Shown here: positions 8,273-16,672 of the stretch, in pieces | Position numbering within the stretch: the first letter of the stretch is position 1 | How the letters are laid out: every line of letters starts with the position of its first letter | Assembly: GCA_008933615.1 (NCBI GenBank) | Contig: WBUR01000014.1 | Span: forward strand, 1-64,000 | Direction: 5' to 3' | Length of the DNA: 64,000 bases | Origin: a bacterium | GTDB lineage: Bacteria > CLD3 > SB21 | Made by a program: the position numbers and the translations under genes | Notes under the pieces: model-generated | What the model saw: only the letters and a program-made list of their open reading frames with translations | The model's database searches: none | What the model was told of the DNA's origin: nothing

Positions 8273-9553
8273 TTATATCTTCACCGTTAAAATCTCATCC
8301 CACCTGGTGGTAAACCGCGGACTGCGATAGGCTTGCTTCATTCGCCAAGGCTTGATCATACCGGAAGACGCGTATTGAATGGTATCAGAACCGAACTGAT
8401 AATTGATCGCATCGACCGCACGCAGTAATTTTTTTTCACGCACAAGATCGGGTTCCTTTACAAACATGTCTCTTTGCATTTGATTATCCGGAACGATCCC
8501 CGAAAGAAAAACGCCCGTTTTCTTATACGCGTAGCCGTCTTTATATATCTTTTCCATGATTTGATGCGCATGGCGGATCAGCACGGCCGTATTGGCCGAA
8601 GGAAATGGTAAACTGAATGTCACGGCATTACTGTAATACGGCATATCATTAAATGGATTGGTCGTGATATACACCATGATCAGGCCGGCGAGAGAGTTTT
8701 GCGCTCGCAGTTTTTCTGCAGCACGTGTGGTATATGTTGAGAGCGCCTCTTTCAATCCATCGAGTTTCGTCACCGGCTTACCGAACGAGCGCGAACACAT
8801 GATTCCTTTTTTTGGCGGAACGACCATATCCAACGGGAGGCAGGAAATGCCCCGCAACTCCCACACCAGCCTGTGTCCGACTACAGTCATGTTCTTACGA
8901 ATCCATGTGTCGGGTAAATTTTTTAACTGCAATGCATTCAACACGCCGTGCCTGTTGAGCATCTTGGATAAACTTCGTCCGATGCCCCATACATTTTCCA
9001 CCTGCATTTTTTCTAAAACTTCATCTACGGAGGGATAATTCACAAGATCAAACACACTCTGCAAAGCCGAATTTTTTTTAGCCGTTTTGTTTGCAACTTT
9101 TGCCAGTGTCTTAGTGGCGCCAATACCTATGGATACAGGGATGCCCGTACGTTGTTTAACTGTCGCGCGAATAGTCTTGGCATAATCGGTCAGATTTTTA
9201 TGTTCAAACCCATTGAGCGATAGAAAAGCTTCGTCGATGGAATAAATTTCTATGTCCGGTGAAAACTCCATCAACGTGGCCATGACGCGTTGGGACATAT
9301 CGCCGTATAGGGCGTAATTGGAGGAAAGTACTTTCACTTCCTGTTTTTTTATCAGCGCCTGCATTTCAAAAAGCGGCGCGCCCATGGGTATGCCGAGCGC
9401 TTTGGCCTCATTGGAGCGCGAAATGATGCATCCGTCGTTATTGGACAAAACGACCACCGGTTTTTTTTCCAATGCAGGATTAAAAATACGTTCACAGGAA
9501 GCGTAAAAATTATTACAATCGATCAATGCAAAAATGTGGTCAGTTGCTGCCAT
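8273..9553 (-). CDS. umuC: UmuC, Y-family DNA polymerase V catalytic subunit
   Basis: 426 residues, usual UmuC length. Carries the Y-family catalytic residues: Asp12 in FALIDCNNFYASC, and Asp107-Glu108 in YSIDEAFLSL. Tyr17 occupies the steric-gate position. It copies past DNA lesions with low fidelity after activation by cleaved UmuD and RecA. The start is 2 bp from the umuD stop, as in other umuDC operons, so both come from the promoter at 10015-10043. Confidence 0.95.
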   Translation of the reverse strand: MAATDHIFALIDCNNFYASCERIFNPALEKKPVVVLSNNDGCIISRSNEAKALGIPMGAPLFEMQALIKKQEVKVLSSNYALYGDMSQRVMATLMEFSPDIEIYSIDEAFLSLNGFEHKNLTDYAKTIRATVKQRTGIPVSIGIGATKTLAKVANKTAKKNSALQSVFDLVNYPSVDEVLEKMQVENVWGIGRSLSKMLNRHGVLNALQLKNLPDTWIRKNMTVVGHRLVWELRGISCLPLDMVVPPKKGIMCSRSFGKPVTKLDGLKEALSTYTTRAAEKLRAQNSLAGLIMVYITTNPFNDMPYYSNAVTFSLPFPSANTAVLIRHAHQIMEKIYKDGYAYKKTGVFLSGIVPDNQMQRDMFVKEPDLVREKKLLRAVDAINYQFGSDTIQYASSGMIKPWRMKQAYRSPRFTTRWDEILTVKI

Positions 9554-9555
9554 GG

Positions 9556-9993
9556 TTATAGAGGATGAATCACCGTAGTCACAACACCCCAGATCTCAAA
9601 CGGCGTGGATTCCGTGATCTCGATAGGATCATATTTTGGGTTTTCAGCTTCGAGAAAAATTTTGTTTCTGATCTTTTTCAGCCGTTTTACAAGAAACTCT
9701 CCGTTCAGTACCGCAACCACCACTTTACCATTCGCCGCCTGGAGGGAACGGTCCACGATGAGTGTGTCACCGGAAAAAATCCCGGCATGAATCATCGAGT
9801 CTCCCTCGACGCGAATAAAAAACGTCGCAGCGGGATGTTTGATAAGATGCTCGTTAAGGTCGATCTTTTTATCGAGAAAGTCGTCCGCCGGCGAAGGAAA
9901 ACCGGCGGAGAGTTTATTTCCGTACATAGGAAATTTCTGTTCCGTCCCTTCGTCGTAAGAAACAATGTGCGTGACGGTCAATTTTTTAGACAT
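9556..9993 (-). CDS. umuD: UmuD, S24 self-cleaving subunit of Pol V
   Basis: 145 residues, typical for UmuD. The self-cleavage bond Ala30-Gly31 lies in SAGFPSPADDF. The catalytic pair is Ser66 (EGDSMI) and Lys103 (FLVKRLKK), as in the LexA/UmuD family. There is no N-terminal DNA-binding domain, which separates it from LexA. RecA-stimulated cleavage removes the N-terminus and activates UmuC. The translation start has only a weak ribosome site, but the next gene is coupled to it. Confidence 0.95.
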   Translation of the reverse strand: MSKKLTVTHIVSYDEGTEQKFPMYGNKLSAGFPSPADDFLDKKIDLNEHLIKHPAATFFIRVEGDSMIHAGIFSGDTLIVDRSLQAANGKVVVAVLNGEFLVKRLKKIRNKIFLEAENPKYDPIEITESTPFEIWGVVTTVIHPL

Positions 9994-10014
9994 GCGGATA
10001 TTCCGTTTTCTTGA

Positions 10015-10075
10015 ATAATATCTTCAATTTTTGCAAAATGCAACGGTAGCTTTCGTCGACATTAGATATCTAATG
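10015..10075 (-). promoter_or_regulatory. umuDC promoter with operator-like palindromes
   Basis: Minus strand TTGCAT (10038-10043), 17 bp, TATTAT (10015-10020), about 22 bp before the umuD ATG. Two symmetric sequences overlap or flank it. TTGCA-TTT-TGCAA begins at the -35 box, and CATTAGATATCTAATG (10060-10075) is a perfect 16-bp palindrome 16 bp upstream of the -35. Since umuDC is SOS-controlled in known systems, either could bind a LexA-type repressor. Neither matches the E. coli or Bacillus LexA box. Confidence 0.6.
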
Positions 10076-10090
10076 CGAATGATTAGTTCC

Positions 10091-10217
10091 CCACGAAACA
10101 CGCGAAAAGACACGGAATTCCTTTGGGAAGGTATTTTAAGCGTTTGATTAAACGCTTTTCTTGTTAATGACTGGGGTTTTTTTCTTGCGCTTCTTTCGTG
10201 TTATTTTGTGTGTTTCG
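10091..10217. repeat. Degenerate CCACGAA-type fold-back repeat A
   Basis: The left arm begins CCACGAAACACGCGAAAAGA; the right arm (10193-10217) is its loose reverse complement, ending in GTGTTTCG. Inside is a perfect hairpin AAGCGTTT-GATT-AAACGCTT (10138-10157). Similar CCACGAA and TTCGTG arms recur at 45245-45330 and 49969-50045. No open frame of substance is present. Together with the fold-back element to its right, this fills the umuD-xseB gap. Confidence 0.5.
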
Positions 10218-10262
10218 CAGGCTGATGTTTTTCAGATAGTCATTAGCATATCTATTTTTAAC

Positions 10263-10416
10263 GCGCTTATCGGGTTGGCTCACAAATGGAAGAGAACACT
10301 TCAGTCTGAGCAAAGTCGAAGACTGATTTTACTAAACTTGGTCATGGTTCGACAAGCTTGTCTTGAGCCCCGCCGAAGGGCTCACCATGACGTATGTGAG
10401 TAAACCCGATAAGCAC
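10263..10416. repeat. 154-bp fold-back element, copy 1 (MITE/REP-like)
   Basis: Ends are inverted 22-nt arms (10263-10284 and 10395-10416) matching at 19 of 22 positions. An inner stem GTCATGGT (10341-10348) / ACCATGAC (10384-10391) encloses GAGCCC / GGGCTC. A second copy of exactly the same length lies at 24672-24825 and differs at five positions by eye. It encodes nothing convincing. The terminal inverted repeats and dispersed copies suggest a non-autonomous mobile element or a large REP-type palindrome. Confidence 0.8.
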
Positions 10417-10489
10417 ATTTTTTAATGATTGAAAAAGTAACATCCGATGATTATCTTAATTAAAAATAATTGCAGCAAAAAAACATCTT

Positions 10490-10729
10490 ATGCCAAAAAA
10501 AACCAAGACAGAAAAAACAGAGTCGTTTGAACGTTCGCTTAAAAAGCTCGAAGATATTGTCCGGACGCTGGAAAGCGGCGAAACCCCGTTAGATGAAACC
10601 CTGCAGAAATTCGAAGAAGGAATGAAATTGGTGCATTTTTGCCACGGCAAACTAAACGAGGCCGAAAAAAAATTAAAAATCCTCGTCAAAGACAAAAACG
10701 GCTCCTTTTCACTCAAAGACGAAGAATGA
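10490..10729 (+). CDS. xseB: XseB, exonuclease VII small subunit
   Basis: 79 residues, the usual size. Shows the family pattern FERSLKKLEDIVRTLESGE, then LDETLQKFEEGMKL and the tail LNEAEKKL, forming two coiled helices that bind the large subunit XseA. Exonuclease VII degrades single-stranded DNA in both directions. xseA is not next to it in this window. The start ATG follows a short A-rich leader just right of the 154-bp element. Confidence 0.93.
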   Translation: MPKKTKTEKTESFERSLKKLEDIVRTLESGETPLDETLQKFEEGMKLVHFCHGKLNEAEKKLKILVKDKNGSFSLKDEE

Positions 10730-10754
10730 TTCTTACACACTCTAACGGAACATT

Positions 10755-11087
10755 ATGAAAAAAATAAAGCTCAATCAGATTGCACATGCCCGCAGCGGCG
10801 ATAAGGGCGACAGTTCCAATGTCGGTCTTATTGCGTTCAAAAAAGAGCACTTTGAACTTCTGCGTACTAAAGTCACGACGGCGGCAGTGAAGCGCCATTT
10901 TAAAGATATCTGCCGCGGCGAGGTCGACCGGTATGAAGTGCCTAATTTGCTCGCGCTTAATTTCATTCTGCACGATTCCCTCGGCGGCGGCGGCACAGAA
11001 AGTTTAAAAACCGACGCCCAGGGCAAAACGCACGGCATGGGTTTGCTGGAAATGGAAATTGATGTCGACGACGATTTTACCGTCTGA
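10755..11087 (+). CDS. Detached AtuA C-terminal-like domain protein
   Basis: 110 residues. The start IAHARSGDKGDSSNVGLIA and the segment NFILHDSLGGGGTESLKTD match the roughly 100-residue C-terminal module of AtuA-type proteins (acyclic terpene utilisation, DUF1446 neighbourhood), which in many bacteria is fused to the main domain. Here it is free-standing; a main-domain protein is encoded at 16673-18040. It starts 25 bp after xseB and ends 1 bp before the next gene start, so the three are probably co-transcribed. The biochemical role of the module is not established. Confidence 0.8.
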   Translation: MKKIKLNQIAHARSGDKGDSSNVGLIAFKKEHFELLRTKVTTAAVKRHFKDICRGEVDRYEVPNLLALNFILHDSLGGGGTESLKTDAQGKTHGMGLLEMEIDVDDDFTV

Positions 11088-11088
11088 C

Positions 11089-12168
11089 ATGAATATCACT
11101 TACCAAACCTTTATCCACACCGAAGATCTTTCGCAGCAACGAATTCTCTTTCGCGCCGCGTTTCCTGAAAACGTCGGTACATCTTCGGAGTCCGAAGAAC
11201 ATTATTTTTGGAAATTTCAAAGCTTTCCCGCTACCCCTTTTTCGTATGAATATGCTGCATATTCGGACAAGGAACTTGTAGGCTACTATGCGGCAATCCC
11301 CTATTCCTACCGGATTGACGGCCAACTGACGGCCTGCGGAATGGTGTGCGACGTGATGACGCATCCGAAAAAGCAGGGCAAGGGTATTTTCACCGGCATA
11401 GGCCGGTACGCCACCGATGACTTACATAAAAATGGTGTGGGTTTTACAACCGGTTACCCGATCCGGCCCGAAGTGATTCCCGGCCACCTCAAGGTCGGCT
11501 GGAAAATCGTTTTTAATCTTCCGATGTACATTAAATTATTACGCTCAAACTCCGTTTTGAAATCAAAAAAAATTGGTTTCGCCGCCCCGTTGGTTAATGT
11601 TGGGTTGTTTATAGCTAATAATACATTCCGTCTGCTGAATAGAAAAAACCGGGATTACACATATGTAGTTCACACTCGTAATGAGTTTCTTGAGCTGGAG
11701 GAGTATAAAACTTTTTTTGAAAAATGGAAATTGCAACAGCAAAATATTCTGATCAAAACAAAAGAGTTTTTGGCATGGCGAACCGGCGCACCGCAAACGG
11801 AATACAAGTTCGTAGTAATTCGAAAAGACCGCGACGTTGCCGGAATTGCTATAACACGTTTTGTGGAACTCAAAGAAATTCCTTCGATCGCGGTTCTGGA
11901 TCTAATGATTTTGAATGAAGACAAGAACGGTTTGAGTGCTTTGTACAGTGCGTTAGTTGATATTGCCGACAGATATAATGCAGAAGCCATTATCACTATG
12001 ATGAGCAAGCGTTGGGCGCAGAATTACAACCTCAAACGCATGGGCTTTCTTAAATCGCCGTTTGAATTCTCGCTGATCATTAAGAAACTAGATCCTTCGA
12101 TGGACGACGCGGCTTTGTTTGATGAATCAAAGTGGCATTTGATGTGGATAGATTCGGATGATCTGTAA
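11089..12168 (+). CDS. GNAT-type N-acetyltransferase family protein
   Basis: 359 residues from the ATG one base after the previous stop; an in-frame ATG at 11059 would overlap that gene by 29 bp. The N-terminal half has a GNAT core: a strand ending in GMVCDVMTHPKKQGKGIF, where the QGKGI segment is the acetyl-CoA pyrophosphate loop. The second half (about 215-350) looks like a second, degenerate GNAT fold. This layout occurs in acyltransferase-like proteins often found near polysaccharide genes, and a polysaccharide deacetylase lies next door, convergent. Substrate unknown. Confidence 0.8.
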   Translation: MNITYQTFIHTEDLSQQRILFRAAFPENVGTSSESEEHYFWKFQSFPATPFSYEYAAYSDKELVGYYAAIPYSYRIDGQLTACGMVCDVMTHPKKQGKGIFTGIGRYATDDLHKNGVGFTTGYPIRPEVIPGHLKVGWKIVFNLPMYIKLLRSNSVLKSKKIGFAAPLVNVGLFIANNTFRLLNRKNRDYTYVVHTRNEFLELEEYKTFFEKWKLQQQNILIKTKEFLAWRTGAPQTEYKFVVIRKDRDVAGIAITRFVELKEIPSIAVLDLMILNEDKNGLSALYSALVDIADRYNAEAIITMMSKRWAQNYNLKRMGFLKSPFEFSLIIKKLDPSMDDAALFDESKWHLMWIDSDDL

Positions 12169-12198
12169 ACAGAAATGCTAAATTCGAAATTATGAATT

Positions 12199-13053
12199 TT
12201 AAATGGTCTTGACTGTATTAACCTCTAAATGTTGCATGACGTAGTCGTGATAAGGAATGATCTCCCATCCCGTCCGGATAATTTTTTCTAACTTCTTCAA
12301 AACGCTTTTCCGGTTGATATACATTAGTTGATTGAATATGCGGCTGTTATTCGCGTCCGGAAACATGAACGGCTTCTCTTCGCTGTCGATATCGTACGGA
12401 TGAAAATAACTCAACACCGGCAGGCCCCGGTTGCCGTAATACGCAAAAGCTTTTTTGGTCATCCAAAACGGCAGCATGCGAAGATAGACGCCGCCCGCAC
12501 AAGGTAGAGAAAAATATTTGGGATACAACGTGATGGGTAATTCCCACAACGTATTTTGAATCAACTTGAAATCTCTCCCGAATTTTTCCCAACCGTGCAA
12601 GGGATTTTTCGCGGGTAAAACGGAACTGGAATATGTAAATCCGAGTTCGATCAAAACATCGTACGCCCATTCGGTCTTTTCTGTTAACGAAAAAACCGGC
12701 GCGCGGAATCCATACAACGCCTTTACACCGGCATTAAATAATAGTTCCATATTTTCATCCAGATCCGCCCGGAATGATTCCCTGGTTTGCTGCGTCAAAG
12801 GAATATGCGTATTCGTATGGCATCCTACTTCATGCCCCGCTTGAACAATCGATCGCACTAACTGCGGATATCTTTTTGCCACATCGCCCACAATAAAAAA
12901 AGTTGCTTTCATTTTGTTCCGGTCGAGAAACTGCAGATATCTTTCCGTCATGGGCGGAACGCGTTCCTCATAACGGTGTCCGTCGAACATGCGATGCCTG
13001 ACGTCTTCCAGGTCGACGCTGAAAAGAAAGTATTTTTTCGGATGATGGGTCAT
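12199..13053 (-). CDS. Polysaccharide deacetylase (NodB fold, CE4)
   Basis: 284 residues without a signal peptide. Motif 1 is FSVDLED (Asp14, Asp17) and motif 2 is HTNTH (His79, His83), giving the Asp-His-His metal site of carbohydrate esterase family 4. KATFFIVGD is the conserved strand between them. Predicted to remove acetyl groups from a surface or lipid-linked glycan; the closest groups are the cytoplasmic XrtA/PEP-CTERM-associated and hopanoid-type deacetylases. It is convergent with the GNAT gene and its upstream region faces the S9 peptidase promoter. Confidence 0.88.
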   Translation of the reverse strand: MTHHPKKYFLFSVDLEDVRHRMFDGHRYEERVPPMTERYLQFLDRNKMKATFFIVGDVAKRYPQLVRSIVQAGHEVGCHTNTHIPLTQQTRESFRADLDENMELLFNAGVKALYGFRAPVFSLTEKTEWAYDVLIELGFTYSSSVLPAKNPLHGWEKFGRDFKLIQNTLWELPITLYPKYFSLPCAGGVYLRMLPFWMTKKAFAYYGNRGLPVLSYFHPYDIDSEEKPFMFPDANNSRIFNQLMYINRKSVLKKLEKIIRTGWEIIPYHDYVMQHLEVNTVKTI

Positions 13054-13162
13054 TAAAAAGCAGGTGTTATGATTCGTAAATAATATATATTAATGGAATC
13101 GTAGTCAATGGGTTTCATTTTGCTCGGAGATTTGCTTGACATTTCCTGACCACTTAACTAAG

Positions 13163-13190
13163 TTTGAACGCGTTTTTTTCGAATTATAAT
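13163..13190 (+). promoter_or_regulatory. Promoter for the S9 peptidase gene
   Basis: TTTGAA (13163-13168), 16 bp, perfect TATAAT (13185-13190), 26 bp before the ATG. A TTGACA at 13136-13141 is a further -35 candidate but has a poor -10. Confidence 0.55.
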
Positions 13191-13215
13191 ACTGCATTTT
13201 TGAAAGGACTCCTTT

Positions 13216-15258
13216 ATGAAACACGTATTATTGATAATCGCTTTATTCGTGTCACCCCGTGTGCATGCCCAGGAGAAAAAGATTTTTACGTATGAAGATC
13301 TGATTGATCTGAAACGGATCGATGCACCGGCAGTTTCCCCCGACGGAAAATGGATAGTGTACAATGTTAGACAGTATAACCTGAAATCCAACACGTACGT
13401 TTCCAATATTTTTATTCAATCCATCGACGGACTTACGATCAAGCAAATGACGGCGTCCCCTTCCAAGGACCTGGCACCTACATGGTCGCCGGACAGTAAG
13501 ATGATCGCTTTTGTATCCAACCGCGGCGGAAGCTATCAAATTTATATGATGGCGCCGGACGGCGGCGAACCCCGGCGCGTCACTAATATTTCTACAGGCG
13601 TTTCTGCGGGAAATAATCTGGTGTGGTCTCCGGATGGAAAATATATCGCGTTTACCTCCGATGTTTATTCCGATTGCGACACCGACGATTGCAACTCACT
13701 GAAAAATGAAGCCAAAGAATCAAGCAAAGTCAAGGCGCAGACCATTGACAAACTCCCTTTCCGCGTATGGGATTCATGGAAGAACGGCAAACGCAGTCAG
13801 TTATTCCTCGCTGAAGTTACTACGGGCAAAACTACCGACATGACGAAAGGCGATTACGATGTCCCGCCGATTGATCTGGGCGGAAGTACCGATTTTTGTT
13901 TTTCACCTGACAGTAAATTCCTCGCTTTTACGATGAATACGGAACCGAATATTGCGTGGTCCACTAATAATGATATTTTTGTGATGCCCGTCAGCGGCGG
14001 CGAAGTAAAAAAGATTTCAACAAGTTTAGGTTCTGATAATCAGCCGGTGTATTCACCCGATGGAAAATATATTGCGTTTCGTTCCATGAAGCGCGCCGGA
14101 TATGAAGCGGATAAACAGGATCTGGTTTTGTACGAGACCACGAGCGGCAAACTGACCAACCTTACCGAAAAATGGGATCGCTCTGTTGGTGCAGTTATCT
14201 GGGCAAAAGACAGCAAGACGCTTTATTTTGATTCCGAAGATCAGGGCTACCATCCTGTGTATCAAATCAGCGCCAGCGGCGGAACACCCAAGAAACTCAC
14301 CGATAAGAATTATGATCAACTATCCGGAGTCGGAAACGGGAAATTAATCCTGCGCCGACAGACGATGAATATGCCGGCGGAACTTCTTACTACGGATCTT
14401 GACGGAAAAAACGCGAAACAAATTACAAACTTAAACACAGGTAAACTTGCAGGAATCGAAATGAATTTGCCGGAAGAATTTTGGTTCGAAGGCGCGGGAA
14501 AAGATAAGGTTCACGGCTTTATACTCAAACCGCCTAAATTTGATCCCGCTAAAAAATACCCGTTGGTCTTCCTCGTTCACGGCGGTCCGCAAGGCGCATG
14601 GAGCAATAATTGGCATTACCGGTGGAATCCACAGTTATTTGCGGCGCCGGGATATGTTGCAGTGATGATCAATCCGCGAGGATCAACCGGTTACGGGCAG
14701 GAATTCACCGACGGGATCAATAAAGACTGGGGCGGCAAAGTTTATGAAGATCTTATGAACGGCCTCGATTACGTCATGGCTAATTACAAATTCATCGATA
14801 AAGACCGCATCGGCGCGGCCGGCGGCAGTTATGGCGGATACATGATGAATTGGATGAACGGGCACACGGATCGGTTTAAATGTTTCGTTTCGCATTCCGG
14901 CATTATGAACAAATATAATATGTACGGCGGTACGGAAGAAATGTGGTTCGAAGAATGGGAAATGGGCGGGCCTTACTGGGAAGGCAATAATAAAGAACAA
15001 TTCGAAAAATGGTCGCCGATGAATTACGCGCAACATTTCAAGACGCCGACGCTGGTTATTCACGGCGAACTTGATTTCCGCGTTCCCGTGATGGAGGGTA
15101 TCAATTTATTCCAAGTGCTGCAGCGCAAAGGCGTGCCTTCAAAATTTTTGTATTATCCCGATGAAGGCCACTGGATCTTAAAGCCGCAGAACGGGCAACT
15201 GTGGTATCAAGAAGTTCATAAGTGGTTCGATCAATGGCTGGCGAAACCGGCGCAGTAA
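13216..15258 (+). CDS. Secreted S9-family peptidase (prolyl oligopeptidase type)
   Basis: 680 residues with a signal peptide cleaved near VHAQ. The N-terminal 400 residues carry TolB/DPP-like beta-propeller repeats (SPDSKMIAF, SPDGKYIAF, SPDSKFLAF). The C-terminal alpha/beta-hydrolase domain has the triad Ser538 (GGSYGGY), Asp620 (HGELDFRVPV) and His652 (DEGHW). These enzymes trim dipeptides or acylated residues from peptides, here probably in the periplasm. AAAGGA precedes the ATG. Together with the OPT transporter and PepD genes elsewhere in the window it suggests peptide use as nutrient, though they are not linked. Confidence 0.93.
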   Translation: MKHVLLIIALFVSPRVHAQEKKIFTYEDLIDLKRIDAPAVSPDGKWIVYNVRQYNLKSNTYVSNIFIQSIDGLTIKQMTASPSKDLAPTWSPDSKMIAFVSNRGGSYQIYMMAPDGGEPRRVTNISTGVSAGNNLVWSPDGKYIAFTSDVYSDCDTDDCNSLKNEAKESSKVKAQTIDKLPFRVWDSWKNGKRSQLFLAEVTTGKTTDMTKGDYDVPPIDLGGSTDFCFSPDSKFLAFTMNTEPNIAWSTNNDIFVMPVSGGEVKKISTSLGSDNQPVYSPDGKYIAFRSMKRAGYEADKQDLVLYETTSGKLTNLTEKWDRSVGAVIWAKDSKTLYFDSEDQGYHPVYQISASGGTPKKLTDKNYDQLSGVGNGKLILRRQTMNMPAELLTTDLDGKNAKQITNLNTGKLAGIEMNLPEEFWFEGAGKDKVHGFILKPPKFDPAKKYPLVFLVHGGPQGAWSNNWHYRWNPQLFAAPGYVAVMINPRGSTGYGQEFTDGINKDWGGKVYEDLMNGLDYVMANYKFIDKDRIGAAGGSYGGYMMNWMNGHTDRFKCFVSHSGIMNKYNMYGGTEEMWFEEWEMGGPYWEGNNKEQFEKWSPMNYAQHFKTPTLVIHGELDFRVPVMEGINLFQVLQRKGVPSKFLYYPDEGHWILKPQNGQLWYQEVHKWFDQWLAKPAQ

Positions 15259-15278
15259 TAGTATTGCATAATAAAAGT

Positions 15279-15311
15279 AAACCTGTACGAACCCTTCGTA
15301 CAGGTTTTTTT
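15279..15311 (+). terminator. Bidirectional terminator between peptidase and nuclease genes
   Basis: AAACCTGTACGAA / TTCGTACAGGTTT is a perfect 13-bp stem with a 3-nt loop, followed by T residues on the plus strand and, since the stem starts with A's, also usable from the minus strand. It sits between two convergent stops. Confidence 0.85.
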
Positions 15312-15855
15312 ATTTGTCCTCTTTCCACAGTCCTTTCTTATTCTCCCGCGCAAAACGGTAAGCCGATAAGAACCGTTCTTTGTATCTCACATTCGGCGGA
15401 TACGTCATCAGATTTGCATAGCCGGCTTTTACAATTTCTTCGTTGATCATACGTCCGTCTTCAAAAAAAAGATACGCAAGCAACCGCCCGTATTTGTCGC
15501 GATCATTAACATCCACTTCCACACGAACTTGCGTTCCGCCTGGAACAAACTGTTTCACAAAATTTTTCGCGTCGTTACCTTGTTCCACAAGGACATGGAT
15601 GTCGGCGCCTGTTCGCGCCGCATCTTTGACGGCTTTTGCATTGGCGTGCGCCTCAGGTGTATCGATCCCGATCAGGCGAACTTTTTCGATCTTCCCCAAG
15701 TATTGTATTTCAAAAGTATCGCCGTCAACGACTTTTACAATTTGTGCCATTTCCGCTTTTTGTAATGGCCATTCCATACCGGCTGGCTGAAAATAAACCA
15801 CGGCTCCGCAAACGGCTGTTACTGCAATTAATACCCATTTCAATATTTTCTTCAT
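15310..15855 (-). CDS. Thermonuclease-family (SNase-like) nuclease
   Basis: 181 residues. An N-terminal hydrophobic segment (about 5-23) is a signal peptide or membrane anchor. The SNase core follows: VVDGDTFEIQY, VRLIGIDTPEAH, a catalytic-type Asp-Lys-Tyr-Gly-Arg motif (DKYGRLLAYLF) and the closing ENKKGLW. These features match Ca2+-dependent extracytoplasmic nucleases of the OB-fold SNase family. It is convergent with the peptidase gene and shares its terminator. Confidence 0.92.
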   Translation of the reverse strand: MKKILKWVLIAVTAVCGAVVYFQPAGMEWPLQKAEMAQIVKVVDGDTFEIQYLGKIEKVRLIGIDTPEAHANAKAVKDAARTGADIHVLVEQGNDAKNFVKQFVPGGTQVRVEVDVNDRDKYGRLLAYLFFEDGRMINEEIVKAGYANLMTYPPNVRYKERFLSAYRFARENKKGLWKEDK

Positions 15856-15918
15856 TCTTCTCTCATTTTAACTTTTTCCCAACACACTTCCGGCATCTCT
15901 AATCTTATATAAATTAAG

Positions 15919-15946
15919 TTTGCATGACTGTCGGAATTTATATAAT
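15919..15946 (+). promoter_or_regulatory. Candidate promoter for the DUF1257 gene
   Basis: TTTGCA (15919-15924), 16 bp, TATAAT (15941-15946), 39 bp before the ATG at 15986. The -35 is weak. Confidence 0.45.
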
Positions 15947-15985
15947 TTCTTTGATAATTACTCCTGTACTCATTGAAAGATTATC

Positions 15986-16357
15986 ATGTCCAAATTTGTT
16001 TCCATACAAACGACCCTGAAAGAACGTGTTTTTCTGATTTCGGCGCTTAAACAGATGCACTGCGAAATGCTTAAAACTAAAAAAGTTAAAACCCTGCTCC
16101 ATCGCGTGTACGACGTCGATTTCGCCGTGAAAACGCCGTTTGGCATTGTCGGATTCATTAAAAATAAAAACGGCGAATTCGAACTCGCAGGCGATGATAT
16201 GATTTTAAAAAAGAACTCGAAGTTCATAGAACAACTTACACAAAAATACGCATATAATAAAGTGCTCACTGAAGCTAAAAAAGCGGGATTCCAGCTTGTG
16301 AAAGAAACTTCCGATACGGATCAGTCGGTCAGGCTGGTGTTGAGGAAATGGAGTTAA
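15986..16357 (+). CDS. DUF1257 (Ycf35-like) protein
   Basis: 123 residues. The start MSKFVSIQTTLKERVFLISAL and the overall layout match DUF1257, a family of about 120 residues including plastid/cyanobacterial Ycf35. Function unknown. The next gene encodes a DUF2997 protein; these two families are commonly neighbours in cyanobacteria and planctomycetes, often with an AAA ATPase, which is not seen here. No signal peptide, so cytoplasmic. Confidence 0.8.
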   Translation: MSKFVSIQTTLKERVFLISALKQMHCEMLKTKKVKTLLHRVYDVDFAVKTPFGIVGFIKNKNGEFELAGDDMILKKNSKFIEQLTQKYAYNKVLTEAKKAGFQLVKETSDTDQSVRLVLRKWS

Positions 16358-16426
16358 GAATTTACGATTTACGATCTCCGATTTTGGATTGACGATTGAT
16401 GATTAGTGTCTTGTTGAAAAGGAATA

Positions 16427-16630
16427 ATGATGTCTGAAAATGTTCAGGAAATTGAATTTACTATTAAGAAAGACGGTTCTGTCGAATACACTATTAAAGG
16501 TATCAAAGGCGGTTCTTGTGAAGACCTTTCTAAAATATTTGAGGAACTGGGTACCGTGACCGCGTCAAAGAAAACAACCGAGTACTTCGAAAAAGAACCG
16601 GAAGTAAAAACTATTACGCAGATGAAATGA
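16427..16630 (+). CDS. DUF2997 small protein
   Basis: 67 residues (66 if the second ATG at 16430, better spaced from AAAAGGA, is used). The pattern IEFTIKKDGSVEYTIKGI, then GGSCEDLSKIFEELGTV, matches DUF2997: a two-strand hairpin followed by a helix with a conserved Cys. Function unknown. It follows the DUF1257 gene by 69 bp, a gap holding a degenerate TTACGATTTACGAT stretch. Confidence 0.8.
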   Translation: MMSENVQEIEFTIKKDGSVEYTIKGIKGGSCEDLSKIFEELGTVTASKKTTEYFEKEPEVKTITQMK

Positions 16631-16672
16631 CCCATGACGACTTTAGGCATCGGCGGTTAATATGGAGCAGGA

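Noticed and set aside
10161-10403. Open frame of 80 residues over the first fold-back element
   Set aside because: It runs through non-coding inverted repeats, and the copy at 24672-24825 offers no matching conserved frame.
16358-16410. TTACGATTTACGAT-like stretch between DUF1257 and DUF2997 genes
   Set aside because: A few degenerate repeats of a short motif; too short and irregular to call a CRISPR or a functional element.
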